Program-made: the position numbers and the translations under genes
Shown: positions 44,599-53,536 of the stretch, in pieces
How positions within the stretch are numbered: the stretch's first letter is position 1
Layout: each line of letters begins with the position of its first letter
Notes under the pieces: model-generated
Told to the model about the DNA's origin: nothing
Database searches by the model: none
What the model saw: only the letters and a program-made list of their open reading frames with translations
NCBI GenBank assembly: GCA_942493375.1
Contig: OW818698.1
Coordinates: 6,262,001-6,326,000 of the forward strand
Source: G942493375 sp942493375
Lineage (GTDB): Bacteria > Armatimonadota > UBA5829
Reading direction: 5' to 3'
Length of the DNA: 64,000 nucleotides

Positions 44599-46842
44599 AT
44601 GCCCAGCTATTTAGTTCCAGTTGTTCTCTTGATGACAATACTACAAATACCTGCACACTCTCAGGTTAGGTGGTTGGACGGTACTAAAGCCAATGCTCCG
44701 CAGGGAGCCTTGTTGACCCCTAATGTGGATTATTATGGGGAGTGTGTTTCCACGGGAGTTACATATGAATATGAGACCCCTCAGGTTGGTAAGGCTGATG
44801 CTCCTGATGATGACAAAGCGTTTCTCGGAAAGCGGTTATTTGATGGGGTTCAGGACTACTGGTATTCAAGACCGGCTGGGCCTACACTGCAATCGCCGGG
44901 ATCGGTTATATTCGACTTCAAGAGAGTCTGCAAGTTCAATGAGATTGATTTACTCAGCGAGACCAAACATGCAAGATTTCAAGTCGAAGTGTCATCAGAT
45001 AAATTCAAATGGAAAACTGTTTATGATTCCAAGGAAAAGGTTGCTTCCACATCAGCATTCCGCCGTCTAGCTGTAAAAGCATCCGGGCGTTATCTGCGGT
45101 TGAGAGTTGAGACTGACGGTACAATCAACCTTGCTGAAGCCTGGGTATGGGGTAATGTCAGGATGTCTGAAAAGGACTACGCTGATTTAGGCATGCGCAG
45201 CACACTTGACCTGCAAAAGGCTGAGGGACTGCAGGGGATACCTGCAACCAAGGTCAGTGATAGTGATTATGCGAAGTGGTTGACTGAGCTCAAAGCCTGC
45301 GAGGCAAATAAGAGCCTAGCTGTCTGGTCACAGGTGTTTCCGTGGAACTCACTTGCATCTGGTCCGATACTTCCCAACAGAACATTAATAAACAAATCAC
45401 TTGATGCAGTCATGTGTCGAAATGAAGCTGAGCCTGTTGCTGTCTACCTGACCAATACCAGTCGGAATCGTGTGAGAACTCTCAATTTGGAGCTGTCCGG
45501 TTTTGTTGATGCAAGCGGTAAACTTGCCCGCAGTATTACAGGTGAGCTCCATATCTTTGGTGTTCAACAGTCTAAGGCATTCGGGCCTACTCCATATGTA
45601 TTGTTATCGGAGAACAATAAGCCGGGCAGGGATGTGCTCCGCAGATATTGCCTGAATGCTGCTCAGGTTATGGACTTTCCGACTGTGAGGCTCTCTCCTG
45701 CAGGCAGTGCAATATTATGGGTGAAAATTCGTACAGATAACTGTCTTCCTGGCAAATATAGTGCTGTTCTGAGCTGCAAAGAGGGACCATCAATCAGGCT
45801 TGACGTCAATGTCGCAGATATTATCCTCCCACACCCCAAAGTCTGGGTTAACTACTGGACAAATGAGACCAATATGGCCCCTTTCAGAGCGGTTGACTGG
45901 GTGGACAAGGAAGCCCGGGTCCGAAAAGAAATGGGAATGAATGTTGTTGACGGTTGGCCTGAGGGTGGAACAGGTGCTGAAGCCCTTTACAAGATCAACA
46001 AGCAGACTCTCTTCAAGATATGGGGAATGGGCACCTATGGATACAAATTGTGGTCTGTCGGGCATCAGGACCTGAAGTTTGGAATATCTGACTTTACACC
46101 GGATATGCGTGAGGATCTGAAGAACATTATCAGAGCTCATGCCCACGCGGCATCGCTATTCCACCTTGATTATTCGCAGTGGTTTATTGAGACAGCTGAT
46201 GAGCCCAATCCGAAGTGTCTGGACTTGTTCGGAGAGATGGCTAAGGTCTGTAAAGAAGCAGATCCGAATGTGATGATTTATGCTAATCCCTGCGGATGGC
46301 TCGGGCTGCCTGACAAGGTTGTTGAGGATGACTCAACGATGTACCCTACTATGAAAGACTGGTATAACAAATATATCGACATATCAGTGCCGGGTTTCTT
46401 GAACCTGATTGATGCGCCTAATACATACAAGCTCTATACTGCTCCACGGTCATATAACGCCCTTTATGATGTGATGGGCAGCAAGACAAGGTCTGACAAT
46501 TCCTATGGTCTGATCAATTATCCGAGGTACCTTGCGTGGCTGGCGATCCGTCACGGGATGAACGGTTGGGCATACTACTCGATATACCAGCCCAGAGGGA
46601 ATCCGTGGGACGATAACGATCAACCCGAACCGGACTATTTGACCATTTTGCCCGGTCCAAACGGTCCAGTTATATCACGTGGTTCAGAAGCATCAGGTGA
46701 AGCATATGAAGATTATTGCTTGATGAGTCTTTTGAAGGATCGCAAGCCTGATGTTCACGCAAGGCTGATAAGTGAATGGCTGGTGGCTGGTAACTATGAA
46801 TCTGCCAGGAACCAGGCTATTCAGGCGCTGAGTGGTAAGTAG
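44599..46842 (+). CDS. Secreted DUF4091-type glycosidase-like protein with discoidin-like domain
   Basis: The 747-residue protein has a short signal peptide (VPVVLLMTILQIPAHS) and then an F5/8-type-C-like domain at about 55-190 (FDGVQDYWYSRPAGPT, then FRRLAVKASGRYLRLRVETD). After a beta-rich middle (about 255-405), the C-terminal half looks like the DUF4091 TIM-barrel region, with WFIETADEPNPKCLDLFGEM as a likely catalytic-type Glu-rich strand end and YPRYLAWLAIRHGMNGWAYY. DUF4091 proteins are presumed glycoside hydrolases; the substrate is unknown. GGAGG lies eleven bases before the ATG. It stands alone after the envelope operon. Confidence 0.72.
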   Translation: MPSYLVPVVLLMTILQIPAHSQVRWLDGTKANAPQGALLTPNVDYYGECVSTGVTYEYETPQVGKADAPDDDKAFLGKRLFDGVQDYWYSRPAGPTLQSPGSVIFDFKRVCKFNEIDLLSETKHARFQVEVSSDKFKWKTVYDSKEKVASTSAFRRLAVKASGRYLRLRVETDGTINLAEAWVWGNVRMSEKDYADLGMRSTLDLQKAEGLQGIPATKVSDSDYAKWLTELKACEANKSLAVWSQVFPWNSLASGPILPNRTLINKSLDAVMCRNEAEPVAVYLTNTSRNRVRTLNLELSGFVDASGKLARSITGELHIFGVQQSKAFGPTPYVLLSENNKPGRDVLRRYCLNAAQVMDFPTVRLSPAGSAILWVKIRTDNCLPGKYSAVLSCKEGPSIRLDVNVADIILPHPKVWVNYWTNETNMAPFRAVDWVDKEARVRKEMGMNVVDGWPEGGTGAEALYKINKQTLFKIWGMGTYGYKLWSVGHQDLKFGISDFTPDMREDLKNIIRAHAHAASLFHLDYSQWFIETADEPNPKCLDLFGEMAKVCKEADPNVMIYANPCGWLGLPDKVVEDDSTMYPTMKDWYNKYIDISVPGFLNLIDAPNTYKLYTAPRSYNALYDVMGSKTRSDNSYGLINYPRYLAWLAIRHGMNGWAYYSIYQPRGNPWDDNDQPEPDYLTILPGPNGPVISRGSEASGEAYEDYCLMSLLKDRKPDVHARLISEWLVAGNYESARNQAIQALSGK

Positions 46843-46872
46843 GTTGGTGTTCGGCTGTCTGGGTAGGAATTT

Positions 46873-46897
46873 GGGGACGGCAGGCTGGAAGCCTGCA
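46873..46897. repeat. Short dispersed repeat, GGCTGGAAGCC type (second copy)
   Basis: This is identical over about 25 bases to 12790-12814, again next to a GTCAT-type inverted repeat. Confidence 0.6.
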
Positions 46898-46922
46898 TCA
46901 CAATAGTTACTCTGCTGGTGAT

Positions 46923-47002
46923 TGTCATCCTGAGGAATGAAGGATCTGCTTTTACGTGTGGATTACACTGGCACAGCAGATCCTTCGTTCCTCAGGATGA
47001 CA
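46923..47002. repeat. Inverted repeat of the GTCATCCTGAGG type
   Basis: TGTCATCCTGAGGAATGAAG plus GATCTGCT pairs with AGCAGATC plus CTTCGTTCCTCAGGATGACA, a stem of about 28 bp with one mismatch and a loop of about 24 bases. It lies between two convergent genes and could act as a terminator for both. Confidence 0.7.
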
Positions 47003-47028
47003 GAGGGGTCAGGATGACACGGATGGGA

Positions 47029-47820
47029 TTACATCTTTGTTACTGTGGTATCCATCTGTGATTTTAGGCGGGTGATCGAGGCTGGGGCCTTTTTTGTTTT
47101 CGGGATTATTATTGTGGTTGTTGATGTCAGGGAACCTGTAACTTTGGCTAATTTGCAGTCCTTGCGGTCCAGCAGATACGTTCCAGCGCCTTGTATCTGA
47201 GCTTTAGCTGTGCTGCCTGGTGTTGGTGTTTTGCCCTCAGAGAGTATCCTGGACATATCGACTACTCCTGAATAGGCTTGGACTATTTTATGGACTTTTT
47301 TGCCATTGGTGCTGGATGTTATTCCTTTGTAAGTAGCTGTGGCTTTCAGACTGCCAATGTTTCCGGGCAATGCGACAGTCGTTGACCATGTATCACCTAC
47401 CGAAACTCTCTTTTTAGGCAGAACGATTGCTGTACCTTCTGAGGTTCCAGGTAAACTGCCTTTCTTACCGAGGTATTCCCCCAGGTTACTAATCACCACA
47501 TTGCGGTCGAGTGGAGGGATTCTTTTGATGTCGTTTCCAATTCCCTTGATAGTTAGTGAAACTGCTGCTGAACCATCTTTATTGGTTTTTATAACTTTTT
47601 GAATCATCATAATGTTGACAGTATCTGTAGATGCTGGTGTGGAAGCAGCACCTGGGGTATCGCTGGGAATTGATTGCTCAGTCTTTACGACAACCCGATA
47701 TTTATCCGTCTGACCTGCTCTGAAACGGTATTCCAGTTTCACAGGTCTGGCAAATGCCGGCGCCAGAGAAATAGCCAGCAGTATTGTGCCCAGCATTATG
47801 TTTATAATCTTTCTTGTCAT
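47029..47820 (-). CDS. Exported protein of unknown function
   Basis: The 263-residue protein has a signal peptide (INIMLGTILLAISLAPAFA) and a beta-rich body beginning KLEYRFRAGQTDKYRVVVKT. The middle contains VLPKKRVSVGDTWSTTVALP, a segment like that of bacterial surface proteins with duplicated barrel-like domains (DUF6263-type), but I cannot name the family firmly. The ATG at 47820 has GGAGGA six bases upstream. It follows the CsgG/FlgO-like gene by 77 bases on the same strand, so they may share a transcript. Confidence 0.6.
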   Translation of the reverse strand: MTRKIINIMLGTILLAISLAPAFARPVKLEYRFRAGQTDKYRVVVKTEQSIPSDTPGAASTPASTDTVNIMMIQKVIKTNKDGSAAVSLTIKGIGNDIKRIPPLDRNVVISNLGEYLGKKGSLPGTSEGTAIVLPKKRVSVGDTWSTTVALPGNIGSLKATATYKGITSSTNGKKVHKIVQAYSGVVDMSRILSEGKTPTPGSTAKAQIQGAGTYLLDRKDCKLAKVTGSLTSTTTIIIPKTKKAPASITRLKSQMDTTVTKM

Positions 47821-47897
47821 TTGTTCCTCCAGAAGCACTAATTCGCAAGTGCTTATAGTTTCATTGGTATGTCAGCCTGGCATAATGGTTGGAAAAA

Positions 47898-48929
47898 CTA
47901 TTTTTGAAGCTCCTCATAGAAAGGCTTTAATACTCTGTCTATCGATTTACGGCTTTCTCCGTAGTCTACTACTTGCCTTATACCGAAGTATGAGCGTTTG
48001 GTCTGACTGAGAATTGTAAGGCCGGTACCGCTGTCAAGAGACTTGAGTTGAATGTCCAGGTCCTGACCTGCACTGAGACTCAGGATTCCACCTTTCCACT
48101 TGGCCTCTATTTTGCCGGTAGTTTTGTCCTGCTTGTGAAGCGAGGTGTTTTTTGCACGCTTGATGACCCGGATCATTGCATCATATGCTTTGTCGTAGGA
48201 TGTACGAATCTGAGCCTGATACGTTGCAGAATGACTGTTAGGCCTGGCCCAGTCTACAAACTGAAGTAGATCACTTGCCTCTTTAAATCCGGGGTCTTTT
48301 TTTGAGGCTTCTTTTAATTCTTTTGAAGCAGCGTCCATATCTCCCTTGTCCATTGCGGAAACACCTTTGGAATAGGACTCATACGCTCCTATATCGCTTG
48401 TTGGCTTCTCAGTGACCTTCTCACGCACTTCGGCGGTGATCGTAACCCCAAGGGTATCAAGTAGTTTTTCAGCAAGTTTGTCCTGGACGGAAAAAATATC
48501 GTCAATTTTTCCGTCTGCCTGGGTTGCGTTGGATATTTCTCCGGTTTCCGGGGTTACAAACCTGGCGGTCAGCCTGATCTGTTCACCGGATTTTTGGAAC
48601 GAACCCATTACAACCATTTGGGCACCAAGAAGCTTACCGAGTTTGGTTGCGGATGAGGGTTCGACCAGCCCGGACTCCTGCAACTTGAGTTCCTTGAGAG
48701 CGTCGTTTAACCGCATTCGTTCGACCAGGGACAGCGATGGCACCTGGGATAGCTTGACTGTTAAGGTTTCTCCGATTCCAACAGATAACCAGTCATTATT
48801 GGGATCTTTATTGATATTGGTAAAGGAGGTAACGGCAATTACCTTGCGCGCCGACTTCTCAGCGGCAGGCAAGACGGTTGAATGACTTAACAAGATAACT
48901 ACAGACAATACTATCAGCAGAGTTTTCAT
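47898..48929 (-). CDS. CsgG/FlgO-like periplasmic protein with TPR-like middle
   Basis: This 343-residue protein has a signal peptide (LLIVLSVVILLSHSTVLPAA) and a CsgG/TolB-N/FlgO-type domain at about 30-165: KVIAVTSFTNINKDPNNDWL, LSVGIGETLTVKLSQVPSL, LVERMRLNDALKEL and GAQMVVMGSFQKSGEQIRLT. A helical TPR-like stretch follows (YSKGVSAMDKGDMDAASKEL), then a C-terminal beta domain. Such proteins sit at the outer membrane or periplasm in secretion or stress contexts. The start overlaps the URO-D gene stop (ATGA), with GGAGAG seven bases upstream. Confidence 0.72.
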   Translation of the reverse strand: MKTLLIVLSVVILLSHSTVLPAAEKSARKVIAVTSFTNINKDPNNDWLSVGIGETLTVKLSQVPSLSLVERMRLNDALKELKLQESGLVEPSSATKLGKLLGAQMVVMGSFQKSGEQIRLTARFVTPETGEISNATQADGKIDDIFSVQDKLAEKLLDTLGVTITAEVREKVTEKPTSDIGAYESYSKGVSAMDKGDMDAASKELKEASKKDPGFKEASDLLQFVDWARPNSHSATYQAQIRTSYDKAYDAMIRVIKRAKNTSLHKQDKTTGKIEAKWKGGILSLSAGQDLDIQLKSLDSGTGLTILSQTKRSYFGIRQVVDYGESRKSIDRVLKPFYEELQK

Positions 48930-49966
48930 GGCATACTCTCCTCTGTTGTTTGTTTTATATAAGACTTTGGTGACCGACAGAATGCAGTCAAGACCTCATC
49001 AGGTGTATCTCTTGGAACTTCACATCCGGGACTTAACATATACCTGCTGCCAGCGGCTCTGGAAATGAGATTGTGGCAGTGTTTTTCACAGGTTACTGGA
49101 TCGGATTGCAGGAGTTCAGTTACAGGATCAAGGTTGCCTTTAAAGCAGCGTCCCGCTGCGCTGTACGCTGCCAGGGCTTTGTCAAAGTCTACCATATGGT
49201 CTACATTATAAAGATCAGCGCCAGCTGTTGACATATAAGGCAGGTGACCCTCTGTGTTTCCACAGACATGCAGTTTTACTCTCCCACCAGCCTGGTGTAT
49301 TGCATCACAGACCATCTGTTCATATGGCAGAGCGAACTCTTTATACATATCGGGAGATATAAGAGAAGCTGCGGCGTCTCCTGCTCCGACCATGTCTGCC
49401 CCGGCTTCTAATTGCGCTAAAGAGAACTGGATTTCGATTTTTGTAAGGAAAAGCAGTATCTCATGGGCAAGTGTCGGGTTTTCCATAACAAGCATCATGA
49501 AATTGACCATTCCACATACACTGCAGGCTTCGGCATACGGCATTTCGACCCACCCGAGGACAGCGCATTTATCACCGACGTATTTGGACATTTCTCTGAC
49601 TGCCTTGACTCTATCCGCCATACGGCCTTTGGTTGGATCTGGTATAACAAGCGATTTGAAATCCTGTTCTGTTTGGACAAGTGGTTGTGCCAGATAAGGT
49701 GTACCTTCTTCAGGAAAGACAGCTTCACCTCCAAGATCAGATGCAACTCTGAAAGCATCCGAGCAGGCTGTGATTGCATCCATAGGGAACTTGTCCAGCA
49801 TTAACAGCTGTGCCTGGGCAAGTGCTCTTCCGTTGGTTGCGAATTCTCTATATGAAATCCCGGCGTGTTTAGCAGAAATGAACATCAGAAGTGGAAACAC
49901 CGGGACACGGTCAGTCGGCTTGCCTTCGAGTGTATGTATAAATCTGGTTTTACCTGACATTTCCAT
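48926..49966 (-). CDS. URO-D-family methyltransferase-like protein (MtaA/MtbA type)
   Basis: The 346-residue URO-D-fold protein carries KLHVCGNTEGHLPYMSTAGA and a late MLSPGCEVPRDTPDEV. The His-x-Cys...Cys set matches the zinc site of methylcobamide:thiol methyltransferases (MtaA/MtbA) more than HemE. That suggests corrinoid-linked methyl transfer, but no corrinoid protein is nearby, so the substrate is open. I chose the ATG at 49966 with TAGGTAG about six bases upstream; 49960 and 49996 are alternatives. It overlaps the CsgG-like gene by ATGA, an unexpected pairing. Confidence 0.75.
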   Translation of the reverse strand: MEMSGKTRFIHTLEGKPTDRVPVFPLLMFISAKHAGISYREFATNGRALAQAQLLMLDKFPMDAITACSDAFRVASDLGGEAVFPEEGTPYLAQPLVQTEQDFKSLVIPDPTKGRMADRVKAVREMSKYVGDKCAVLGWVEMPYAEACSVCGMVNFMMLVMENPTLAHEILLFLTKIEIQFSLAQLEAGADMVGAGDAAASLISPDMYKEFALPYEQMVCDAIHQAGGRVKLHVCGNTEGHLPYMSTAGADLYNVDHMVDFDKALAAYSAAGRCFKGNLDPVTELLQSDPVTCEKHCHNLISRAAGSRYMLSPGCEVPRDTPDEVLTAFCRSPKSYIKQTTEESMP

Positions 49967-50201
49967 ATAACTACCTATAACCTCACATGTCTGCAATATT
50001 ATACTACGTGAGTGATAAAACGAGATAGGGGAACCGAAAACAATAATGCTATAAGCGAATTAATCCGATTTCGCATATCGTTTCATACAAATATATTTAA
50101 CCGCTAAACACGCCAAATACGCGAAAATGGGAGTCATTGTCGAGGATAAGCGCGAACGGGAATGGCTGGTTTGATAGCGATATTGGGTTCCTTAAGAACT
50201 C

Positions 50202-50231
50202 TTGCAAAATTCTCTATTCCTATGGCATAAT
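50202..50231 (+). promoter_or_regulatory. Promoter implying a leaderless acyl-CoA ligase mRNA
   Basis: TTGCAA, an 18-base spacer and CATAAT end seven bases before the ATG at 50238. Transcription would begin at or next to the start codon, and no ribosome site is present. Upstream (50095-50130) is a dispersed repeat piece (ACCGCTAAACACGCCAAATA). Confidence 0.45.
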
Positions 50232-50237
50232 ATGCGC

Positions 50238-51752
50238 ATGAATCTTTATGTTACGCTAAAAGATGCCGTGCAGAAATCTCCCAATGCAACGGCCTTAATA
50301 TTTAAAGACCAGAAGACTACTTACACAGAATTACTCTCAACTATAGACCGATTTTCAACAGGGCTGGCACGTCTGGGTGTCTCGAGAGGGGACAAAATAG
50401 CGCTGATGATGCGCAACTCTCCGGAATTTGTGATAGCCTACTATGCAGCGGTCAAGTTGGGAGCGGTTGTTGTTCCACTCAACTTTATGCTTAAACCTCG
50501 TGAAGTGGAATACATACTTTCCAACAGTGGTGCTATGGGCGTTGTGGCACAGACAACTTATGTTCCGATAATACAGACTGCAGTAGAAAACATGTCTGAG
50601 TTCCGGTTCATTGTCTCATGCACGGAAGCTGAGGGTGCGATACCATTCAATGATCTGATGACTCAGGACATTGCTTCGGAATCAACAGAAGTTGGTCGGT
50701 CGGATCTGGCAACCATTTTGTATACATCGGGCACTACAGGTAAGCCAAAGGGTGCGATGCTTACGCATGGGAACTTGATGTCCAATGTGGATTCGTGTAC
50801 TGAGGCATTGCTTGCAGGTCCTGATGATGTGTTTTTGTGCCTGCTGCCGATGTTCCATACGTTCGCGTGGACAACTTGTGTCTTGTTGCCGCTTGCATTA
50901 GGTCTGCCGACAGTAATCATTGAATCTATTCAACCTTTCCAGGAAGTCGCGGCTCAGATTATACAGCATAAAGTTACCCTGCTAATAGCTGTTCCTCCTA
51001 TATTTGGTGCGATGGCCAGAATGCCATTTGGTAAAGAATCGGCATCTGCACTGCCTCTACGGACTTGTGTCGCTGGTGCAGCGCCATTGCCAGGTGCAGT
51101 AAAAGCCGCTTTCGAGGATAAGTTTGGAATTCCGCTCATAGAGGGATATGGCCTCACGGAAGCTAGTCCAGTTGTGTGTCTCAATCCTCTCAGAGGAGAG
51201 AATCGGACTGGAACTGCGGGAGTATGTATTCCCGGGGTTGAGGTCAAAATTGTTGTTGAAGATGGTTCTGATGCAACGGGGTCGGATGTCGGCGAGATCT
51301 GTGTCCGTGGCGATAATGTGATGGTTGGTTATTACAACGATCCGGAATCCACTAAGGATGCTCTAGATGATGATGGTTGGCTGCACACCGGTGATGTTGG
51401 TAGGATTCAGCAAGGTGGATATATAGAGATCGTTGACCGCAAGAAAGATATGATCATAGTTAAGGGATTTAACGTTTATTCTCGAGAGGTTGAGGATGTC
51501 CTTATGATGCATCCTAACGTCGAGGAGTGCGCAGTGATAGGGATCCCGGACGAACATGGAGATGAGCTTGTAAAAGCCTTCGTTGCCCCAAAAGAAGATA
51601 AAATGGTCGATAAAACCGAACTCCTGGCTCTATGCCGAGAACACCTGGCCTCCTACAAGATGCCAAGGCAGATAACTATGACAACAATCCTACCCAAAAA
51701 CGCAGTAGGAAAGATACTAAAACGTGAACTAAGGTCTGCGGTGACGGATTAG
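50238..51752 (+). CDS. Long-chain fatty acid--CoA ligase (AMP-forming)
   Basis: The 504-residue ANL-superfamily enzyme activates a carboxylate with ATP to an acyl-AMP and then to acyl-CoA. Motifs include the P-loop-like ILYTSGTTGKPKGAMLTHGN, EGYGLTEASPVVCLNP, DDDGWLHTGDVGRIQQGGYI and IVDRKKDMIIVKGFNVYSRE, with the catalytic Lys in PKNAVGKILKREL. The length fits the FadD-like group; chain length of the substrate is not determined. An ATG at 50232 and a TTG at 50202 are also in frame, but 50238 (MNLYVTLKDAVQ) fits family N-termini and the promoter spacing. Confidence 0.92.
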   Translation: MNLYVTLKDAVQKSPNATALIFKDQKTTYTELLSTIDRFSTGLARLGVSRGDKIALMMRNSPEFVIAYYAAVKLGAVVVPLNFMLKPREVEYILSNSGAMGVVAQTTYVPIIQTAVENMSEFRFIVSCTEAEGAIPFNDLMTQDIASESTEVGRSDLATILYTSGTTGKPKGAMLTHGNLMSNVDSCTEALLAGPDDVFLCLLPMFHTFAWTTCVLLPLALGLPTVIIESIQPFQEVAAQIIQHKVTLLIAVPPIFGAMARMPFGKESASALPLRTCVAGAAPLPGAVKAAFEDKFGIPLIEGYGLTEASPVVCLNPLRGENRTGTAGVCIPGVEVKIVVEDGSDATGSDVGEICVRGDNVMVGYYNDPESTKDALDDDGWLHTGDVGRIQQGGYIEIVDRKKDMIIVKGFNVYSREVEDVLMMHPNVEECAVIGIPDEHGDELVKAFVAPKEDKMVDKTELLALCREHLASYKMPRQITMTTILPKNAVGKILKRELRSAVTD

Positions 51753-51761
51753 GGATTTTTG

Positions 51762-51840
51762 GACAGGATTAACAAGATTGACAGGATTAACATGAAAGTT
51801 TTAATTGCCTGTAGATTGCTAATCTTGTAAATCCTGTCAA
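51762..51840. repeat. Imperfect inverted repeat, GACAGGATTAAC type
   Basis: ACAGGATTAACAAGATTGAC plus AGGATTAAC pairs loosely with GCTAATCTTGTAAATCCTGT. It shares words with the second block of the repeats at 7377 and 9245 (AATCCTGTAAATCC). It lies between convergent genes and may terminate both. Confidence 0.55.
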
Positions 51841-51843
51841 TGA

Positions 51844-53394
51844 TTACTTTCCAAAGACTTTCCTCACCAGTCTTTCAACTTCCGGGTTCCATCCTCCTCT
51901 GCCTAAGGCGACTGTTGGGATATAGTCGAATCCGTGGAGAGCTGAGTAGGCTTGCTCTACTACTTCTGATGAGTAGGTATATCTTGGAGGGTAGATCGTT
52001 TCGCTGCCATCTGCTGCAGGTAGGGTCAGGAATGGCAGCCTGCCGATTGAGCTTTTGAACAACGTTCTCCTCTCGGTTCGACTGCTGATGGTATTTGGCA
52101 GCATCATCTGGATCACTGGTGTGTAGGGGAGTAGAGACTGAACTATTCCCTCTCCTCCAATAAGAACAGCGGGATTTTCAAGAATCAACCGGGTGAGAAG
52201 CTCAGCTTTACCTCTATAGTAGTTTGCATTTGGATCATTCCAGAACAGGGATGTTTGATCGAGATAAATAGCCTTGAGTTTATAAAGCTCAATCAATGAT
52301 TTTGCACTGCCTGCAAAGTAGTCATTCCACTTTTGATATGCAGGATTTATGTAGGCCAGATAGGCTTCCTCACGACCATCGCCATCGACATCGTAACGCC
52401 ACCATCGTTCCTCATTGTTGTGGTTTCGGGTTATGCAATCCTTGAAATCATCCCAGAGTTCGGACCAGGGATTTATGCCTGTGAGATTGATGTGTGGCAT
52501 TATAAGATAACCCAGAGAATCGGCTGTGTTGCAGAGGGATGAGAATCCTGTCTCGCCCCCGCAGGCATCAGAGGGTGTGAACTTTGGTCTGGCCATATCG
52601 TATGGACCTTCCCAGCCTGGAATATAAACAAGAGTTGTGGGTGGATTGCAGTATGTTTGCAGCGTCCGGAGTATATCTTCCATCTGGTTGAAAGTGAGTA
52701 GAGGTTCACCATAACTGCATTCTGCGTGCAAATATATGGCTTTGTCCAGTAGCCTATAGCTATCGTCGAATAATGAAGGACGATTTGCATTAACTTCACT
52801 TTCGAATGTGGATATCAGTGAATCAAGTGAGTCAGCCTGCATGTATTTCCAGGATGGAAAATTGTATGGAAGGTCGGTGGAACTCAGTTCTTTTTCCAGA
52901 TAAAAATCGAGAGTTGTCTTGTCCTGTCCGCTTGTGATTCTTATGCTTCCATATTGCTGGACCAGATCGGAGGAATATATAGCTACCCATCCGGATTTGA
53001 GTTTCAAGGCAATGAATGCGATGGTCAAGTTGTATTCGCTGCGCGCAAATGGGTGGTTGGCTGAATAGAGGTCTTCATACCAGGATGACAATACTGCGTG
53101 CAAGCCTCCAGCAGGGATTTCCCGTTTGATGAGTTCATTTGTGTGACCATCGACACTCCAGCATTCCGTGGCAGTTTCATTAAATTGTAGTGTAAATGAC
53201 AGGCCTTTGATTGAGTTGCTGGACAGGAAACAGTTTATGCTGGCGTTATGCGCTTCAGCATCAACAGCCACGTAGGATGACTCATTGTGATATTGGTGAG
53301 AACCATTAATTAGGTTCTCTGAGACATCCTTGGTTGATTTTCCAATGCGGTAATCAACGGGCATTTCTCCGATGGTAAGCAGCCTGGTTTGCAT
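51844..53394 (-). CDS. Glycosidase-like protein (DUF6259 type)
   Basis: This 516-residue protein has no signal peptide. Its N-terminal third is beta-rich, and the rest looks like a TIM barrel of the DUF6259 type, including TTLVYIPGWEGPYDMARPKF, GYLIMPHINLTGINPWSELW, AIYLDQTSLFWNDPNA and VLIGGEGIVQSLLPYTPVIQ. Asp and Glu at these strand ends would be candidate catalytic residues. A DVDGDGREEA segment resembles an EF-hand/dockerin calcium loop. GAGGG six bases upstream supports the ATG. The family's substrates are not established. It is a single gene, convergent with the acyl-CoA ligase. Confidence 0.65.
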   Translation of the reverse strand: MQTRLLTIGEMPVDYRIGKSTKDVSENLINGSHQYHNESSYVAVDAEAHNASINCFLSSNSIKGLSFTLQFNETATECWSVDGHTNELIKREIPAGGLHAVLSSWYEDLYSANHPFARSEYNLTIAFIALKLKSGWVAIYSSDLVQQYGSIRITSGQDKTTLDFYLEKELSSTDLPYNFPSWKYMQADSLDSLISTFESEVNANRPSLFDDSYRLLDKAIYLHAECSYGEPLLTFNQMEDILRTLQTYCNPPTTLVYIPGWEGPYDMARPKFTPSDACGGETGFSSLCNTADSLGYLIMPHINLTGINPWSELWDDFKDCITRNHNNEERWWRYDVDGDGREEAYLAYINPAYQKWNDYFAGSAKSLIELYKLKAIYLDQTSLFWNDPNANYYRGKAELLTRLILENPAVLIGGEGIVQSLLPYTPVIQMMLPNTISSRTERRTLFKSSIGRLPFLTLPAADGSETIYPPRYTYSSEVVEQAYSALHGFDYIPTVALGRGGWNPEVERLVRKVFGK

Positions 53395-53536
53395 ATAATC
53401 CCTCTTTGATGACGTTGCATGAGTAAAGGTAAGCGGTTATTATCATGACAACCGTTCGATAGGATTATACCATGGGCATTATGGATACGTTTATAACTAC
53501 CGCGAAACATGCTAACTACGCGAAAGGGATGAGATA

